DNA of 24,044 nt. Origin: an uncultured Opitutales bacterium (GTDB taxonomy: Bacteria > Verrucomicrobiota > Verrucomicrobiia > Opitutales > Intestinicryptomonadaceae). The stretch covers positions 1-24,044 of the forward strand of contig URJY01000030.1 of assembly GCA_900548275.1 (NCBI GenBank), read 5' to 3'. Positions 17,483 through 24,044 of the stretch are shown here, piece after piece (positions within the stretch are counted from its first letter, which is position 1; each line of letters opens with the position of its first letter). A model generated the notes under the pieces. It saw nothing but the letters and a program-made list of their open reading frames with translations, was not told where the DNA came from and ran no database searches. The translations under genes were made by a program, and so were the position numbers.

Positions 17483-17614
17483 GCGCTCGATTTGGCGTTG
17501 AACAATTCGGGCACGATTGCAACGCTGACCGCCGCCGTTCCCGAACCCGCCGAATGGGCGGCGATTTTCGGCGCAATCGCGCTCGTTGCGGCAATCTACC
17601 GCAGACGCAAGTAG
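17483..17614 (+). pseudogene. 3' remnant of a PEP-CTERM sorted protein (last 43 codons)
   Basis: The frame ends with VPEPAEWAAIFGAIALVAAIYRRRK and a stop: the Pro-Glu-Pro motif, a membrane helix and a basic tail of the PEP-CTERM/exosortase sorting signal. The preceding ALDLALNNSGTIATLTAA resembles the end of a secreted beta-rich domain. Upstream of about 17483 the frame enters the antisense of the FGE-like gene and no longer looks like coding sequence. No start codon or signal peptide belongs to it. Its own terminator survives at 17636. This is the 3' stump of a larger gene, and it shows that the genome very probably encodes an exosortase elsewhere. Confidence 0.7.
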
Positions 17615-17635
17615 CGGCAAATTTTTTCGAAACGC

Positions 17636-17668
17636 AAACGGTTGCCGCATTGCGACAGCCGTTTTTTT
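17636..17668 (+). terminator. Terminator of the PEP-CTERM gene remnant
   Basis: AAACGGTTGCCGC (17636-17648) pairs with GCGACAGCCGTTT (17652-17664), with one T-G wobble and one mismatch around a 3-nt loop. A T-tract follows at 17662-17668. It sits 22 nt past the remnant's stop codon, as expected for the end of a once-intact gene. Confidence 0.65.
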
Positions 17669-17782
17669 CCGCCTCGGCAAACCAACGTTCCGACGCGACA
17701 TTACAATAAGCTCGACAAAACCGCGAAAATTTCGACAATTTTCCAAGACATCAAACGCGAGAACATCACCATCGAAACGAAA

Positions 17783-18991
17783 ATGAAAACCGTCGAAAAA
17801 ATCTGCAACATTGCAAAGTTCATTCCGCTCTTCGCCGCAATACCGCTGATTTCCTGCGCATCGAAAGACACGGCGCAACAACCGCAAAAAAAGCCGACAT
17901 ACGACATCGCCGCCTACTACTGGCCCGCCTACCACCCCGAACCGCGCTGGGCGGAGCTCGGAGTTTTCGGCGACGGCAAGGGCGAGTGGCAGAACGTCTA
18001 CGAGGCAAAGCCCAAGCACAAAGGGCACGACCAACCGCGCGTGCCGCTTCTGGGCTACGAAGACGAATCAGACCCCGCGGTCATGGCGAAAAAAATCGAC
18101 CTTGCCACATCGCACGGCGTTAACGTGATGATTTTCGACTGGTACTGGTACGAAGACAAACCCTTCCTCGAAAACGCCCTCGACCGCGGCTTCCTCGGCG
18201 CGCCCAACAGCGGCAAAATGAAATTCTTCCTGATGTGGGCAAACCACGACGTCAACCTGACGTGGAACAACAAGGTAGCCAAGAAAAGCGAAAAAGTGTT
18301 CTGGCGCGGCGGGGTTTCGTACGAGATTTTCACGCACATAGCCGACAGGGTTGTGGGAAAATATTTCAAACAGCCCAACTACTATAAAATCGACGGCAAG
18401 CCCGTCTTTTCGATTTACGAAATCAACACGTTCATAAAGGGAATCGGCGGCGTCGAAAACGCGAAAAACGCGCTCGCCTACCTGCGCAAAAAAGCGGACG
18501 AAGCGGGCACGGGCGTGCATATCCAGACGATGGCGTGGAATCTGCCGCGCGGCTTGCAGGGAATCCCAGGAGACCCAGTACCGACCTCCGACAAAATTTC
18601 GACGTTCCTCGGAATCGACAGCTACACAAGCTACCAGTGGGTTCACTACAAAGCCCCCAAAGGCGAACACAAAGACTGGATGAATTTCAATATCGCCAAC
18701 TGGGACAAGCTCGCCGCGGGCAAAATCCCCTACTTCTGCCACATTTCGATTGGATGGGACAACAACCCGCGCTTCCCGCAGGAAATTTCGTACGTGAAAA
18801 ATTCCACGCCCGAAGATTTCGAGTACGCCCTCCGCAAAGCAAAAGAATGGACCGACAAACACCACAAGAAAACGAAACTCATCACCGTGAACTCGTGGAA
18901 CGAATGGACGGAAGGCAGCTACCTCGAACCCGACAAAACAAACGGCTACAAAATGCTCGAAGCCGTAAAACGCGTCTTCGGCGGAGAATAG
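17783..18991 (+). CDS. GH99/WbsX-like lipoprotein (402 aa)
   Basis: Lipoprotein: signal peptide AKFIPLFAAIPLISC. The barrel begins with YDIAAYYWPAYHPEPRW, then GVNVMIFDWYWYEDKPFLENAL and YYKIDGKPVFSIYEI, all hallmarks of the WbsX/GH99-like group (PF14307). NSWNEWTEGSYLEP near the end contains Glu374 and Glu377, the Glu-Trp-x-Glu arrangement of the catalytic pair in GH99 endo-mannosidases. WbsX proteins are often annotated as glycosyltransferases in O-antigen loci. The lipoprotein signal and the neighbouring hydrolases favour a degradative role, perhaps as an endo-acting enzyme. ATG 17783 is chosen because longer in-frame starts place the signal peptide internally. A TACAAT at 17702-17707 could be its -10 box, but no good -35 is seen. 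Confidence 0.85.
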   Translation: MKTVEKICNIAKFIPLFAAIPLISCASKDTAQQPQKKPTYDIAAYYWPAYHPEPRWAELGVFGDGKGEWQNVYEAKPKHKGHDQPRVPLLGYEDESDPAVMAKKIDLATSHGVNVMIFDWYWYEDKPFLENALDRGFLGAPNSGKMKFFLMWANHDVNLTWNNKVAKKSEKVFWRGGVSYEIFTHIADRVVGKYFKQPNYYKIDGKPVFSIYEINTFIKGIGGVENAKNALAYLRKKADEAGTGVHIQTMAWNLPRGLQGIPGDPVPTSDKISTFLGIDSYTSYQWVHYKAPKGEHKDWMNFNIANWDKLAAGKIPYFCHISIGWDNNPRFPQEISYVKNSTPEDFEYALRKAKEWTDKHHKKTKLITVNSWNEWTEGSYLEPDKTNGYKMLEAVKRVFGGE

Positions 18992-19015
18992 AAACCGCAA
19001 ACGATTTCAAAAAGC

Positions 19016-19047
19016 AAAGCCCTTTCTTTTTCGGAAAGGGCTTTTTT
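19016..19047. terminator. Bidirectional terminator between convergent genes
   Basis: AAAGCCCTTTC (19016-19026) pairs with GAAAGGGCTTT (19034-19044) around a T-rich 7-nt loop and continues into T residues. The A-run on the left gives a T-run on the other strand, so it can also stop the leftward DUF805 gene ending at 19066. Confidence 0.85.
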
Positions 19048-19065
19048 GCGGGAAACAGCACAAAT

Positions 19066-19638
19066 TTAGAAATCAAAACCGCCGTTTGAAGCAAGCACCG
19101 CCGCATTTGCAACCGCCAAAATAAGCGTCGCAATGAAGAACAAAATGCTAAGCGCAATCTTCGCCTTCAAGTTGCGAATCTCGACCTCGGGCTCGCCGTA
19201 CTTGTTCGCCTCCGCATCGCCCGCGCGAAACATCAGATAGAACGGAAAGACGATAACAATGACCGCCGCTATTAACGTCGCCAAAGCCCCCGCGATGTAG
19301 ACAGGATTCAGGTTGTCGTCCGAAAAAGCCAACATTGCGCCGCCGAAAAGCACCAATAAAATCGGAATGCCATACCATTTGAGACAGGCGCGAGGGGCGG
19401 ATTCGCCGAAATCGTGAATGCGCTTGAACATCCCGTTGCAGAAAACGACCAGAAACACCAAGGCATTGGCGATAATCAAAGCAAGCTGAACGGCGATGTT
19501 GTCGGAAAATACAAGCTGAATAAAGCCCGAAATCAGTCCGTTGAGAGTGGAAAGAAACAGACAATAATTGACAAAATAGCTGAGCCGCCCACAACGCCCA
19601 TTCCAGTTCCAAATGGAAGAATTAGAGAGAATTTTCAT
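19066..19638 (-). CDS. DUF805 family inner-membrane protein (190 aa)
   Basis: Polytopic membrane protein of unknown function. The DUF805 pattern is seen in order: WNGRCGRLSYF near the N-terminus, FKRIHDFGES in the middle (the Arg-x-His-Asp-x-Gly signature) and EANKYGEPE near the end (the Asn-x-Tyr-Gly signature). Hydrophobic stretches fit about five membrane helices. The last helix is placed after the Asn-Lys-Tyr-Gly motif, so the protein is longer than minimal family members. It is transcribed alone from a near-consensus promoter only 9 nt before the ATG and is convergent with the GH99-like gene. Base composition is intermediate between the GC-rich hydrolase block and the AT-rich operon to the right. 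Confidence 0.85.
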   Translation of the reverse strand: MKILSNSSIWNWNGRCGRLSYFVNYCLFLSTLNGLISGFIQLVFSDNIAVQLALIIANALVFLVVFCNGMFKRIHDFGESAPRACLKWYGIPILLVLFGGAMLAFSDDNLNPVYIAGALATLIAAVIVIVFPFYLMFRAGDAEANKYGEPEVEIRNLKAKIALSILFFIATLILAVANAAVLASNGGFDF

Positions 19639-19647
19639 AATGCGAGC

Positions 19648-19677
19648 ATTCTAAAACCGACTGACGGAGTTAGTCAA
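19648..19677 (-). promoter_or_regulatory. Near-consensus promoter of the DUF805 gene, leaderless or nearly so
   Basis: The minus strand has TTGACT (19672-19677), an 18-nt spacer and TAGAAT (19648-19653), five of six matches in each box. Only 9 nt separate the -10 box from the start codon at 19638, so the leader is predicted to be a few nucleotides at most and no SD can be present. Confidence 0.6.
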
Positions 19678-19813
19678 TATCCCGAAACGGGAAAATTAAA
19701 ATAACCGACGAATACAAAAACACAAAACGGAGCCATGCAGCAAAAAAACGATACTTACGGCCGTAGACAACGCATTTCAAAAGGCAAAATACGACTGCGA
19801 CAAAAACACCGTA

Positions 19814-19825
19814 TGTTTTAAAACA
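19814..19825. repeat. Perfect 12-bp palindrome, possible operator of the glf operon
   Basis: TGTTTTAAAACA equals its own reverse complement and lies 13 nt upstream of a TTGACA box. The position suits a regulator-binding site, but AT-rich palindromes of this length also arise by chance. Confidence 0.3.
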
Positions 19826-19838
19826 AAAAAACATTAGA

Positions 19839-19868
19839 TTGACACCCAAATTTAATATATGATAACGT
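19839..19868 (+). promoter_or_regulatory. Candidate promoter of the glf-glycosyltransferase operon
   Basis: TTGACA (19839-19844) is a perfect -35 box. The -10 is uncertain: TAACGT at 19863-19868 has an 18-nt spacer and three of six matches, while TATGAT at 19858-19863 matches better but is spaced only 13 nt. Confidence 0.4.
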
Positions 19869-19984
19869 ACAGCATTATACAGAATATACGGTGAACCGCC
19901 TCATTGGCGACCGAAAAATCCGAAAGCCCCGACTTACATATCCCCACAAAAACACAACATATTTCAAGCAGTTTTCTTTAGACC

Positions 19985-21079
19985 ATGAAAGAATCAATTC
20001 TAATAGTTGGCGCGGGGCTTTCCGGAGCCACGCTTGCTCGCAGATTGGCGGACAACGGCAACAATGTCGTAGTAATAGATAAATTGCCGCACATCGCAGG
20101 CAGCGCATTCGACTATAAAGACCAAAACAACATAACTGTCCATAAATACGGGTCGCATATTTTTCATACCTCAAATCGCGATGTTTGGAATTTCGTCGGA
20201 CGCTTTGCGGAATTCAACACATATATGCACAAAGTGTTTGCATTGATAGACGGCACCGAAGCGGTTATTCCGTTCAACCTCAACACGATAAAAACCGTAT
20301 TCCCGGCATCGCTTGCGGCAAGAATAGAGGAAAAACTTTTGAAGTTTTTCGAATACAACGCAAGAATACCGATTTGCGAATTTCAAAAACAAAACGACGG
20401 CGATTTGAAATTTCTCGCGGATTACATTTATAAAAAAGTTTTTCTGGAATACACCAAAAAGCAATGGGGACAGGAAAACATAGATAGTTCCGTCACCGCG
20501 AGAGTGCCCGTTGTCATCGGAACCGATCCGCGATATTTCAATGATACATATCAGGGAATTCCGCTTAAGGGGTATACATCCCTCGTCGAAAATATGCTCG
20601 ACGACAAGAAAATCGACGTTCGGCTAAACGAATGTTTGGACAATATTTCGGAATGCGGTAAATTTAAAACCGTTTACCACACAGGCAGTATTGACGAATT
20701 TTTCGACTACAAATTCGGCATTCTGCCCTATAGAAGCCTGAGATTTGAGCACCGCTCGCTTGAAACGGAATATTTCCAAAAAAACAGCGTTGTGAACTAT
20801 CCATGCAATTACGACTTTACGCGCATTCACGAATTCAAGTACTATCTAAATGAAAAATCTCCCAGAACGAGTATAATGTTCGAGTATCCGCAAAAATTCG
20901 AAGCGGGCAAAAATGACAGATACTATCCCATCCAAAATGCGGAAAACAGTTTGTTATACAACAGATATTCGTCCGAAGCGGAGAAAATCAGCAACCTGCA
21001 CTTCTGCGGGCGACTCGGCGACTACAAATATTACGACATGGATAAGGCGATAGAAAGGGCCCTGAAAATCAAAATATAA
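19985..21079 (+). CDS. glf: UDP-galactopyranose mutase (364 aa)
   Basis: Flavoenzyme that converts UDP-galactopyranose to UDP-galactofuranose in the cytoplasm. The FAD-binding Rossmann motif LIVGAGLSGATLARRLA is at residues 6-22. Other family signatures follow: KYGSHIFHTSN, VPVVIGTDPRYFNDTYQGIPLKGY, PRTSIMFEYP, the Arg-Tyr-Tyr-Pro-Ile segment near the C-terminus and FCGRLGDYKYYDMDKAIERAL for the flavin. Length matches the family's usual 360-390 residues. The first gene of a tight operon: its stop codon shares one base with the next start (TAATG). The presence of glf implies that a surface polysaccharide contains galactofuranose. The gene is clearly more AT-rich than the hydrolase block. Confidence 0.96.
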   Translation: MKESILIVGAGLSGATLARRLADNGNNVVVIDKLPHIAGSAFDYKDQNNITVHKYGSHIFHTSNRDVWNFVGRFAEFNTYMHKVFALIDGTEAVIPFNLNTIKTVFPASLAARIEEKLLKFFEYNARIPICEFQKQNDGDLKFLADYIYKKVFLEYTKKQWGQENIDSSVTARVPVVIGTDPRYFNDTYQGIPLKGYTSLVENMLDDKKIDVRLNECLDNISECGKFKTVYHTGSIDEFFDYKFGILPYRSLRFEHRSLETEYFQKNSVVNYPCNYDFTRIHEFKYYLNEKSPRTSIMFEYPQKFEAGKNDRYYPIQNAENSLLYNRYSSEAEKISNLHFCGRLGDYKYYDMDKAIERALKIKI

Positions 21080-22128
21080 TGACACCTGAAGTATCAATCA
21101 TCGTACCTATTTACAACTGCGAAAAATACGTTAAAGACACACTTAACAGCTTGGTTTCGCAGAGTTTTTCAAACGTTCAAATCATTTGTATTGACGACGC
21201 GTCAACGGACAGAACAGCATCCATTGCGAAAGAATTTGCACGCACAAACAATAATATTGTCTTTGTTGGCTTACAAAAGAATCAGGGACTTGCCCACACA
21301 AGAAATGTCGGGTTAAAATACGCCAAAGGCAAGTATATAATGTTCTGCGACGGAGACGACATCTACGACACGGATATGTGCAACATAATGGTAAATACTA
21401 TGTCCGATGGCGAGATAGACTTTGCAATAGCCCAAATACAGCTCAAATACGAGGACACAAGTAACATCTGGACAAAAGAGAGCGACGAAAAGTATTATGA
21501 ATTGAAATTCCGCGGCAAGCAGCCCATTTCAAATAAACTAATACTCGATTTGGATGTGTCGGTATGCAACAAAATTTTCAGAAGAGACATAATAGACAAA
21601 TACGATATTTCCTTCCCTGAAGGGCTCCTGTACGAAGATACCTATTTTACGTTGGCATACACTTTTGTTTCGAAAAACTGTTTTTTTGTAAACCGCCCGT
21701 TATATACGTACATAAGGCATGAAAACAGTATAATGGACACAACTTTCAGCGGCAAAGCAAACGCATTGGACCACCTTTTTACCGCATTCAACTTGTACTA
21801 TTTTTTGAAGAAAAATGCACTTGTAGAATCTTACAAAAGTTTGTATCCGCAAATCCTTTCAAGTTCTTACGCGTTTGCAATTCGCTATTCCCCGAAGAGC
21901 GAATACCGAAAGTTTTTCGATACGTATAAGAATTTTATAGACAAAAACGACCTTTTAAGGGAATTCCACAACGCCCCTTTCATAACTCAAATTTACAACA
22001 ACGGTCTATACGCGCCGCTATCGTTTGCACAAAAAATCTTTTCAATTAAAAACTCCTTGGACGGAACTCGCAAAAGAATTACATTCCTCGGTATGCAATT
22101 TATAACCCGTAGAAAGCAGAAAAAATGA
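21079..22128 (+). CDS. Family 2 glycosyltransferase (349 aa)
   Basis: Cytoplasmic or membrane-associated GT-A enzyme that adds a sugar from a nucleotide donor. The N-terminal domain has VSIIVPIYNCEKYV, ICIDDASTDRT and GLAHTRNVGLKYAKGKYIMFCDGDD, where the last Asp residues form the metal-binding DXD motif. Residues after about 230 are specific to this protein and hold no obvious membrane helix. The start overlaps the glf stop by one base and the next gene overlaps its end by four, so translation is probably coupled. The neighbouring mutase makes a galactofuranosyltransferase possible, but the donor and acceptor cannot be read from the sequence. Confidence 0.92.
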   Translation: MTPEVSIIVPIYNCEKYVKDTLNSLVSQSFSNVQIICIDDASTDRTASIAKEFARTNNNIVFVGLQKNQGLAHTRNVGLKYAKGKYIMFCDGDDIYDTDMCNIMVNTMSDGEIDFAIAQIQLKYEDTSNIWTKESDEKYYELKFRGKQPISNKLILDLDVSVCNKIFRRDIIDKYDISFPEGLLYEDTYFTLAYTFVSKNCFFVNRPLYTYIRHENSIMDTTFSGKANALDHLFTAFNLYYFLKKNALVESYKSLYPQILSSSYAFAIRYSPKSEYRKFFDTYKNFIDKNDLLREFHNAPFITQIYNNGLYAPLSFAQKIFSIKNSLDGTRKRITFLGMQFITRRKQKK

Positions 22129-23081
22129 TTCCGACTTGTTCCATAATAGTACCCGTTTACAATAACGACAAATACCTAAAAGAGTGCTTGGACAGTATAT
22201 TAGCCCAAACGCTAAAATCACTGGAAATAATTTGCATAGACGACGGCTCTACGGACAAATCGGCGGATATTTTGGATTCGTACGCGAAAGAGCATTCGCA
22301 GATTAAGGTATTCCACAACAAAAATCACGGTTACGGATACAGCATAAATTTCGGCATTACAAGGGCGAGCGGAGAATACATCGGCATTGTCGAATCCGAC
22401 GATATGGTTCTTCCAGAAATGTTTGAAACGCTCTACAACGCCGCAGTCAAAAATTGCTGCGAAATAGTAAAGAGCAATTTTTACTATTACTGGAGCAATT
22501 CAAAGAGAGTTTTGCAGCAAGTAATGCCGTTGGATTCAATAGGCGAAGTTTTCCGTCCGCAGGAAAAAACTTCAATATTCTGGAGTATGCCTTGCATATG
22601 GGCGGCAATATACAAAAGAACTTTTCTTGTGAGAAACAATATCAAGTGCCTCGAAACGCCCGGGGCGTCCTATCAGGATACGGCATTTAACTTCAAGGCT
22701 TTTGCGAAGGCAAATTCAGCATTTTTATTGAACGATGCATTTTTACTGTATCGACAAGACAACGAAACATCTTCGGTAAAAAGCGCCTCTAAAACTTTTT
22801 GCGTTTGCGACGAATACGCCGAAATCGAAAAATTTGCCAGAGACGAAAAACTTTCTTTAACGATGTTGAAGTTGATTCAAAGGCTGAAACTGGGATGCTA
22901 TATGTGGAATTTCAAAAGACTAAAATTCCCCAATAAATACCTTTTCGCAAAAGCATTATCAAAAGAATACAAGGCGGCAATGGATGCAAAACTGATTGAT
23001 ACCGAATTTTTCACAAAGAAAGAAATAAAACGGCTCAAAAAATACGTGAAACATCCGTTGTTGGTGTCGCTTTTCTCATAA
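22125..23081 (+). CDS. Family 2 glycosyltransferase (318 aa)
   Basis: Second GT-A glycosyltransferase of the operon. Motifs are CSIIVPVYNNDKYLKECLDS, ICIDDGSTDKSADI, GYSINFGITRASGEYIGIVESDD (DXD equivalent Glu-Ser-Asp-Asp) and SYQDTAFNFKAFA in the acceptor half. The ATGA overlap with the preceding gene shows an operon. The sequence resembles its neighbour only at the family level, so it likely adds a different residue. No further operon gene is visible after 23081, and no clear terminator follows. Confidence 0.92.
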   Translation: MIPTCSIIVPVYNNDKYLKECLDSILAQTLKSLEIICIDDGSTDKSADILDSYAKEHSQIKVFHNKNHGYGYSINFGITRASGEYIGIVESDDMVLPEMFETLYNAAVKNCCEIVKSNFYYYWSNSKRVLQQVMPLDSIGEVFRPQEKTSIFWSMPCIWAAIYKRTFLVRNNIKCLETPGASYQDTAFNFKAFAKANSAFLLNDAFLLYRQDNETSSVKSASKTFCVCDEYAEIEKFARDEKLSLTMLKLIQRLKLGCYMWNFKRLKFPNKYLFAKALSKEYKAAMDAKLIDTEFFTKKEIKRLKKYVKHPLLVSLFS

Positions 23082-23179
23082 TCAAAAAAATGCCTATCCT
23101 CATGGCAAGAGTAGCCGAAAGATAAAGACAATCAGACACGAGAAACCAAGGAGCGGCGCGGGTTCTATCTTCCAACAAC

Positions 23180-23650
23180 CTACCGCCGATAACGAAGCCC
23201 TAAACCTATAGGATAACATTCACCTTTTTCCTTGGAGGGCGAAGAGAACACATCGTGAACAGTGCTGATTAAAATATGTTCGCTCGTATAAAGCGGCAGA
23301 CAACACCCTTTTCTTATTTCGGGATACGACATTTTTCCAGAATTCTTATCTTTCTGGTGATGCCATTCCATATTAGTTTGAACGCCACTGTTACGATAGA
23401 GCGTCAACGCATCGTTAATTTTTTTCTTAACGGCGTAATAGTGGGCTATTTTGTTATTTATAGCAAACAACGCATTTCCTTGTGAAGCATTGATGCGTTT
23501 GAGTGCGCATTGTTTATTCTTTTTCAGATGAAGTCTTCGCAACTCTATTAAGACTTTCTTTTGTTTTTTGTTCACGTATCTCTCGACACGATATTTTATA
23601 GATTTACCGTGTCTTCGGCGAATTGCATTTGCGAGCTGTTGATTACGCAT
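23180..23650 (-). CDS. Unrecognised basic protein (156 aa), uncertain gene
   Basis: An open frame of 156 codons in AT-rich sequence, with a strongly basic N-terminal half (RRRHGKSIKYRVERYVNKKQKK) and the phrase NMEWHHQKDKNSGKM in the middle. Trp-His-His followed by Gly-x-Met is reminiscent of HNH/WHH nuclease toxin tails, but the expected downstream His pattern is not convincing. I do not recognise the family. There is no SD, signal peptide or membrane segment. Its 3' end faces the glycosyltransferase operon. It may be a real orphan gene, the decayed end of a larger one, or a chance frame. Confidence 0.35.
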   Translation of the reverse strand: MRNQQLANAIRRRHGKSIKYRVERYVNKKQKKVLIELRRLHLKKNKQCALKRINASQGNALFAINNKIAHYYAVKKKINDALTLYRNSGVQTNMEWHHQKDKNSGKMSYPEIRKGCCLPLYTSEHILISTVHDVFSSPSKEKGECYPIGLGLRYRR

Positions 23651-23856
23651 AACATCAATAAATTTAGTTAATTTAACAAAACGCCATTAAATCAAAATCA
23701 AGAAAAAATTTGCGCTTCCACATAATAATCGCCATAAAAATCCATTGGAAAAGTAAAAAAATATAAATGCGATGTTGGGATGCCTCACCAAACACCAACC
23801 TCGAAGAGATACACACGTTTCTTTTGAAACTTGCGCCTCATTAGACTGGCAATGAA

Positions 23857-23886
23857 TTGAAGCCGACTGCTTAGCAGTGGCTTCAA
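23857..23886. repeat. Strong hairpin, 13 bp with one bulge
   Basis: TTGAAGCCGACTGC pairs with GCAGTGGCTTCAA around a 3-nt TTA loop, with a single bulged G. No T-tract follows on the plus strand; on the minus strand ATTCATTG follows. It is the first element of a hairpin cluster. Confidence 0.65.
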
Positions 23887-24008
23887 GAACAGACTTATAA
23901 AAACCGAACGAAGCGGACGGAAAGTCCGCGAAGTGGATAGGGAAGCTCGCAATTCATCCGCAGTTCGGATAAGCCCGCTGTCGTGCGAGCGGATATCCGA
24001 AAACAAGA

Positions 24009-24040
24009 GGAGCCGGACATCCTATCGGATATCCGGCTCC
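24009..24040 (-). terminator. Long GC-rich hairpin, probable terminator of a minus-strand gene beyond the window
   Basis: GGAGCCGGACATCC (24009-24022) pairs with GGATATCCGGCTCC (24027-24040), 14 bp with one mismatch and a 4-nt loop. On the minus strand the stem is followed by TCTTGTTTTC, as in an intrinsic terminator for a gene lying to the right of the window. Confidence 0.5.
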
Positions 24041-24044
24041 ATTA

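Larger units (their letters stand above)
19678..19984. other. AT-rich intergenic region upstream of the glf operon
   Basis: This stretch has no supported gene. It marks the change from GC-rich to AT-rich sequence. It holds a 12-bp perfect palindrome at 19814-19825, a candidate promoter at 19839-19868 and a predicted leader of about 110 nt before the ATG at 19985. No SD and no strong leader hairpin were found. Confidence 0.6.
23651..24044. other. Right-end intergenic region with clustered hairpins
   Basis: The first 200 bases are AT-rich and show nothing definite. From about 23850 the GC content rises and several inverted repeats follow: 23857-23886, 23913-23929, arms GCTCGCA 23945-23951 and TGCGAGC 23984-23990 enclosing ATCCG/CGGAT (23956-23970), and 24009-24040. 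CGGATATCCG occurs twice, near 23990 and 24026. A 73-codon minus-strand frame (23785-24006) crosses this area, but the dense palindromes argue for structure rather than protein. It could be an interspersed repeat, a structured RNA or terminators of a gene off the right edge. Confidence 0.5.

Noticed and set aside
17469..17738. N-terminal extension of the FGE-like protein from an ATG at 17738
   Set aside because: The extra 90 residues are antisense to the PEP-CTERM remnant and its terminator and are Arg/Cys-rich without a signal peptide or family motifs.
19758..19769. Sequence resembling the ops/JUMPstart antitermination element (GGCCGTAG)
   Set aside because: It differs from GGCGGTAG and lies upstream of the best promoter candidate of the glf operon, so it would not be transcribed with it.
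1..24044. CRISPR array, tRNA, rRNA, transposase or integrase
   Set aside because: No regularly spaced direct repeats, no tRNA-like cloverleaf with CCA end and no recombinase motifs were seen on either strand.

Overview
The window looks like chromosomal DNA from a bacterium of the Verrucomicrobiota/Lentisphaerota group, possibly Opitutae. This is inference. It rests on a PEP-CTERM tail ending in a Tyr-Arg-Arg-Arg-Lys cluster near 17614, many secreted glycoside hydrolases without SusC/SusD partners, and scarce Shine-Dalgarno sites. No tRNA, rRNA, CRISPR array or recognisable transposase is visible.

Positions 1-19000 are GC-rich and hold a cluster of exported carbohydrate-active proteins. Two genes run leftwards: a GH-A clan, GH42/GH5-like enzyme (66-2909) and a large GH123/DUF4091-like enzyme (3066-6590). 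A 160-bp divergent spacer separates them from rightward genes. These are a GH29 alpha-L-fucosidase (6751-8490), two tandem paralogous GH42-like lipoproteins (8667-11306 and 11403-13967), a beta-propeller lipoprotein loosely resembling PL22 lyases (14053-15324), a sialidase/BNR-fold protein (15355-16806) and a GH99/WbsX-like lipoprotein (17783-18991). Hairpin-plus-T-tract terminators at 8526, 11337, 16817, 17636 and 19016 divide the block into transcription units. The longest unit probably runs from 11403 to 16806. Sialidase, fucosidase and GH123-type activities together suggest attack on a host-type or otherwise fucosylated and aminosugar-rich glycan; the exact substrate is not visible.

At about 17470 an FGE-sulfatase-fold gene and the last 43 codons of a PEP-CTERM protein meet back to back, both without their 5' ends. 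A single deletion through a divergent gene pair would explain this.

After a DUF805 membrane-protein gene (19066-19638) base composition becomes distinctly AT-rich. A tight, overlapping three-gene operon follows: UDP-galactopyranose mutase (glf) and two family-2 glycosyltransferases (19985-23081). It points to synthesis of a galactofuranose-containing surface glycan. The last kilobase holds an unrecognised basic ORF on the minus strand and a hairpin-rich segment (23850-24044) that may be a repeat element, a structured RNA or a terminator zone.
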